A stretch of DNA of 64,000 nt, taken from positions 248,001 to 312,000 of the forward strand of contig DDFF01000008.1 in assembly GCA_002337045.1 (NCBI GenBank), read 5' to 3'. Of the stretch, positions 61,120 to 64,000 are shown one piece after another (within the stretch, counting starts at the first letter, position 1; every line of letters starts with the position of its first letter). Below the pieces are notes generated by a model. That model did not search any database. It saw only the letters and a list, made by a program, of their open reading frames with translations, and was not told where the DNA came from. The DNA comes from Bacteroidetes bacterium UBA1935 (GTDB taxonomy: Bacteria; Bacteroidota; Bacteroidia; Chitinophagales; Chitinophagaceae). The translations under genes and the position numbers were made by a program.

Positions 61120-62349
61120 TTGAATCTCCCGTTTTTCATAGCACGCAGATACCTGATGCATCGTAAAGGTGCATTCTCGTCATTCATCATCAGGTTGGCT
61201 GTACTGGCAACCACTATAAGTGTGGCTGCTATGATCATGGCTATGGCCATTGTTACAGGGTTTAAATATGAAATCAGAGAAAAGCTGTTCAGCTTCTGGG
61301 GGCATGTACATGTAGAACCCAGAACCATGAATGCCAATACTGTGATAGCGCCTGAACCAATAGAAAGAAACTTTGGTTTGGAGAAAACGGTGACATCAGT
61401 ACAGCATGTGGTAAGCATAGATGCTTTTGCTGCCCGCCCTGCTATAGTAAATGTAAACCACATGATGGAGGGTTTGCAACTGAAAGGTGTCGACAAAAAC
61501 TATAAGCTGCCTGCCAGTATAGATGTGCAAGGGCATAGGATAGACTACAGTGATACAGCCTACGCCAAGGAAATTATGCTTTCAGCTGGTGTGGCAGACA
61601 AGCTGAATGTGAAGCCGGGCGATATGCTGGAGCTTTATTTCATAGAGCCTGGTTCTGTATTGCCCCGCATCAGGAAGGTGAAGCTGGCCGGTACCTATCA
61701 TACTGGCATGGAAGAGATAGACAAATCTTACGCACTGTGCGATCTGCGCCTGCTGCAACGTGTAAACGGCTGGGATGCCAATAAGATAAACGGCTACCAG
61801 ATGCAACTTGACGACGATGCCATGGCAGATACGGTTGCCAATACCGTATTCTACAACTATGTGCAGCCACCACTTACTACCTATACGATGGAGGATATTT
61901 TCCCGAATCTGTTTGACTGGCTGCATCTGCAAGACGTAAACACAAGGGTAATAATCGGCATTATGGCAATAGTAGCCATCATCAATCTGGCTGCAGCATT
62001 GCTGATACTGATAGTAGAACAGGTACGTATGGTGGGTATACTGAAGGCGCAGGGTATGCCAAACGGGCAGATACAGCGTGTCTTTTTGTATCATGCAGCC
62101 ATCATATCGGGTATGGGTATTGTATTGGGCAATATACTTGCATTTGGCATCTGCTGGCTGCAAATAAAAACAGGATTTCTAAAACTTACGGAGGCCAACT
62201 ATGCACTCAGGTATGTACCTGTGAAGCTCTACTGGTGGCAGCCTGTGCTTATAAACGGTGCAACCATTATCCTTTGTATACTATGTATGTGGCTGCCATC
62301 GTTGTATATTCGCCGTATTCATCCTGCAAGGGTATTACAGTTCAAATAA
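61120..62349 (+). CDS. LolC/LolE-like ABC transporter permease (MacB/FtsX-type)
   Basis: A 409-residue permease with the MacB/LolC topology: one N-terminal helix (about 24-47), a large periplasmic domain (about 48-275) and three C-terminal helices (about 280-303, 325-350, 372-395). The N-terminus NLPFFIARRYL is the conserved start of this family, which supports the TTG start at 61120. With a LolD-type ATPase (not here) it would extract lipoproteins from the inner membrane, or act as a related exporter. The FemAB-like gene follows 21 bases later and is probably co-transcribed. Confidence 0.88.
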   Translation: MNLPFFIARRYLMHRKGAFSSFIIRLAVLATTISVAAMIMAMAIVTGFKYEIREKLFSFWGHVHVEPRTMNANTVIAPEPIERNFGLEKTVTSVQHVVSIDAFAARPAIVNVNHMMEGLQLKGVDKNYKLPASIDVQGHRIDYSDTAYAKEIMLSAGVADKLNVKPGDMLELYFIEPGSVLPRIRKVKLAGTYHTGMEEIDKSYALCDLRLLQRVNGWDANKINGYQMQLDDDAMADTVANTVFYNYVQPPLTTYTMEDIFPNLFDWLHLQDVNTRVIIGIMAIVAIINLAAALLILIVEQVRMVGILKAQGMPNGQIQRVFLYHAAIISGMGIVLGNILAFGICWLQIKTGFLKLTEANYALRYVPVKLYWWQPVLINGATIILCILCMWLPSLYIRRIHPARVLQFK

Positions 62350-62370
62350 GATAGCCTGTAAGGTAGTTTG

Positions 62371-63309
62371 ATGAGCAACAAAGAACAATATAAAAGCATC
62401 TGCGAAGCCAATCCGCAAATACCCGTATTTCTGCAATACCGGTGGATGGATGCTGTGTGCACAGATTGGGATGTTGCCATTGCTATGAACGGTGATAAAG
62501 TAGCGGGTATATGGCCTTATAACAAAGAGCAGAAGATAGGTGTAAGCATTATACGTACACCAAAACTGACACCATATCAGGGGCCATTTGTTTTGTACCC
62601 GCAAGATTTAAAAACCGCTAACAAAGATGGTTTTGAGCACGAAACAATTGCGGCGCTGATAAAACAACTGCCCGATGCCAAAGTTTGGGATGTATCTCTA
62701 CTGCCCGGTCTGAAGCAAGTAGGCTTGCTGAAAGCAAATGGTTTTTCCATAAGTACCAGGCAAACATTTCTGATTGATGTGCTGCAGGACGAACAAGCAA
62801 TGCTTGGCAATATGAAAGAAAGCCTGCGCAGAAATATAAAAGCAGCCGCTGCAGAGCTGACTATCGCACAGGATAATGAGGCAATAGCTACACTGTTTGA
62901 GTATCAGAAACACACACTGAATAAAAAAGACGTAATGCAGGCGCATAGTCTTGCAGATATGCAACGCCTGTTGCAGCTGTGTATTGCCAACAATTGCGGA
63001 GCAATATATACAGCAAAACAGGGCTTGGACATAGTTGCTGTAATATGGAATGTATGGGACGCAAATTGCAGCTACTACTTTATGGGAGCGCAGAAGCCAG
63101 GCAACGATAATTACAAAGCCATGCCTGCCTTGTTATGGCATTGTATAAAAGAGGCTAAAGCGAGGGGCAATACATGCTTTGATATGGAGGGTAGTATGGA
63201 TCAGGGGGTAGAGCGTTTTTTTCGTGGTTTTGGCGGGCAAAGGGAACTTTATCTGACTCCGCAAAAGAATGACTCTCTCATCTGGAAGTTGAAATCACTT
63301 ATCCGTTAA
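62371..63309 (+). CDS. FemAB/GNAT-like transferase
   Basis: A 312-residue protein with the double-GNAT layout of FemAB-type transferases. Landmarks are FLQYRWMDAVCTDWDVAIAM, RTPKLTPYQGPFVLYP, MKESLRRNIKAAAAEL, and near the C-terminus YYFMGAQKPGNDNYKAMPAL, CFDMEGSMDQGVERFFRGFG, which resembles the acyl-binding region. FemAB enzymes use aminoacyl-tRNA to add amino acids to peptidoglycan precursors; relatives acylate other substrates. The true substrate is unknown. The start is ATG 62371 (a TTG three bases earlier is in frame). It follows the LolC/E-like gene by 21 bases. Confidence 0.78.
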   Translation: MSNKEQYKSICEANPQIPVFLQYRWMDAVCTDWDVAIAMNGDKVAGIWPYNKEQKIGVSIIRTPKLTPYQGPFVLYPQDLKTANKDGFEHETIAALIKQLPDAKVWDVSLLPGLKQVGLLKANGFSISTRQTFLIDVLQDEQAMLGNMKESLRRNIKAAAAELTIAQDNEAIATLFEYQKHTLNKKDVMQAHSLADMQRLLQLCIANNCGAIYTAKQGLDIVAVIWNVWDANCSYYFMGAQKPGNDNYKAMPALLWHCIKEAKARGNTCFDMEGSMDQGVERFFRGFGGQRELYLTPQKNDSLIWKLKSLIR

Positions 63310-63407
63310 CCTGCCTGATTCTTCTTAGCCGGTTTACAAAATGTCAATTCTAAGGGTTTTGGTGCGACAATTTGTCCCATATTGCAGTATGGCAGAATAA
63401 TTGAAGG

Positions 63408-63415
63408 TATTTTTG
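63408..63415 (+). promoter_or_regulatory. TAnnTTTG -7 box immediately before grpE
   Basis: TATTTTTG ends 4 bases before the first grpE ATG (63420), so the transcript would be leaderless or translation starts at 63444 or 63456. Confidence 0.45.
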
Positions 63416-63419
63416 CACA

Positions 63420-64000
63420 ATGTTTTTCAAAAAGAAAAAGCCAATGAGCGAGCAAATGTCTGAAAAAGAGCAGCTAACGAATGAAAACGCCGACAACCTG
63501 TCAGCAGAAATGAATGAAGAAGCACTGGCAGCAAGCCTGAATACCGATGAAAGTGTAAATGGCATGCAGCATCTGGACGATGAAGTGGGTGAGGAGAGCG
63601 AAATGGAGAAGCTGAGAATGGAACTGGAAGAAGCTAAAGATAAATACATACGCCTTGCTGCTGAGTTTGATAACTTCAGGAAGCGTACGGCTAAAGAACG
63701 TATAGAACTGATACAAACAGCAGGTAAGGATGTGATACAGGCTATGTTGGATGTGCTGGATGACAGTGAGCGTGCACAGAAGCAAATGGAATCGTCTGAA
63801 GATATTGCACAGATAAAAGAAGGTGTGCAACTGGTATTCAGCAAGCTGCAATCTACCCTGCAACATAGGGGATTGAAGAAAATGGAAGCAAAAAATCAGG
63901 CTTTTGATGCAGACCTGCACGAGGCTATAACAGAAATACCTGCACCAACAGAAGATATGGTTGGCAAAGTGATAGATGAGGTGCAGCCGGGGTATTACCT
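63420..64000 (+). CDS. grpE: Nucleotide exchange factor GrpE (3' end outside window)
   Basis: The frame runs off the end of the window after about 193 codons. After an acidic, disordered N-terminus (about residues 1-60) comes the long GrpE helix (MEKLRMELEEAKDKYIRLAA), then EFDNFRKRTAKER, the DVIQAMLDVLDD segment, GVQLVFSKLQSTLQHRGLKK, and the beta domain start with FDADLHEAI and VIDEVQPGYYL. GrpE releases ADP from DnaK in the Hsp70 cycle. dnaJ commonly follows in relatives but would lie outside. The start may be 63420 (MFFKKKKPM) or the ATG codons at 63444 or 63456. Confidence 0.95.
   Translation, partial: MFFKKKKPMSEQMSEKEQLTNENADNLSAEMNEEALAASLNTDESVNGMQHLDDEVGEESEMEKLRMELEEAKDKYIRLAAEFDNFRKRTAKERIELIQTAGKDVIQAMLDVLDDSERAQKQMESSEDIAQIKEGVQLVFSKLQSTLQHRGLKKMEAKNQAFDADLHEAITEIPAPTEDMVGKVIDEVQPGYY

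Noticed and set aside
1..64000. tRNA, rRNA, insertion sequence, integron, prophage or replication-origin signals
   Set aside because: I read both strands for T-arm-like sequence, transposase motifs, DnaA-box clusters and phage structural genes and found none I could support.

Overview
The window looks like a Bacteroidota chromosome, most likely Chitinophagales/Chitinophagaceae (inference). Reasons: two giant secreted proteins end in type IX secretion (T9SS) type A sorting domains. The recurring promoter box is TAnnTTTG, with a TTTG box upstream in the clearest cases, and Shine-Dalgarno sequences are mostly lacking. Gene orders such as ftsX-DUF3098, dxr-rseP and a stand-alone atpD-atpC pair are typical of the phylum. 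GC content is moderate, coding density is high, and no tRNA, rRNA, CRISPR array, insertion sequence or phage was seen.

Positions 1-12059 are one + strand surface-glycan operon, entered mid-gene: a GMC oxidoreductase, a methyltransferase, four GT4-type glycosyltransferases, a Wzy-like polymerase, a NodU/CmcH-type carbamoyltransferase, and a PglC/PglD/PglE-like trio that makes and loads the first sugar. Many genes abut or overlap, and the operon closes at a perfect hairpin (12081-12110).

Positions 12133-30180 are mostly housekeeping: ftsX with DUF3098, an arginase-fold protein with altered metal ligands, hflX, a 468-base AT-rich gap and a small orphan gene, DUF2461, dxr-rseP, galE, cysS with an MsbA-like exporter, an active plus an inactive rhomboid with a membrane-anchored EEP phosphatase/nuclease, and pyrC coupled to a short MutS-like ATPase.

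Positions 30257-43426 are a cell-surface region: a Wzi-type barrel protein, then two paralogous giant T9SS proteins (1462 and 1392 aa) of Ig-like and GEVED domains. Their repeats have the same spacing, so they arose by whole-gene duplication. Between them sit a TsdA-like dihaem cytochrome c lipoprotein and an aryl-sulfate sulfotransferase, divergent and sharing one CATG as both start codons.

Positions 43560-49679 hold a GNAT enzyme, two lipoproteins (one a DPP III-type M49 peptidase) and a BlaI/BlaR1-type regulatory module. The sensor carries a TonB-C-like extracellular domain, and two upstream secreted proteins appear to be free copies of that domain. A three-half-site palindromic operator covers the blaI start codon. 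This module and the duplicated giants are the most interesting parts of the window.

Positions 49760-64000 hold lon, an outer-membrane barrel, a TlpA-like thioredoxin lipoprotein, a double HmuY-like lipoprotein, a lysozyme-like protein without a signal peptide, a MORN-TonB-C fusion, atpDC, a LolC/E-like permease, a FemAB-like transferase and the start of grpE. Almost every transcription unit ends in a strong hairpin, often usable from both sides.
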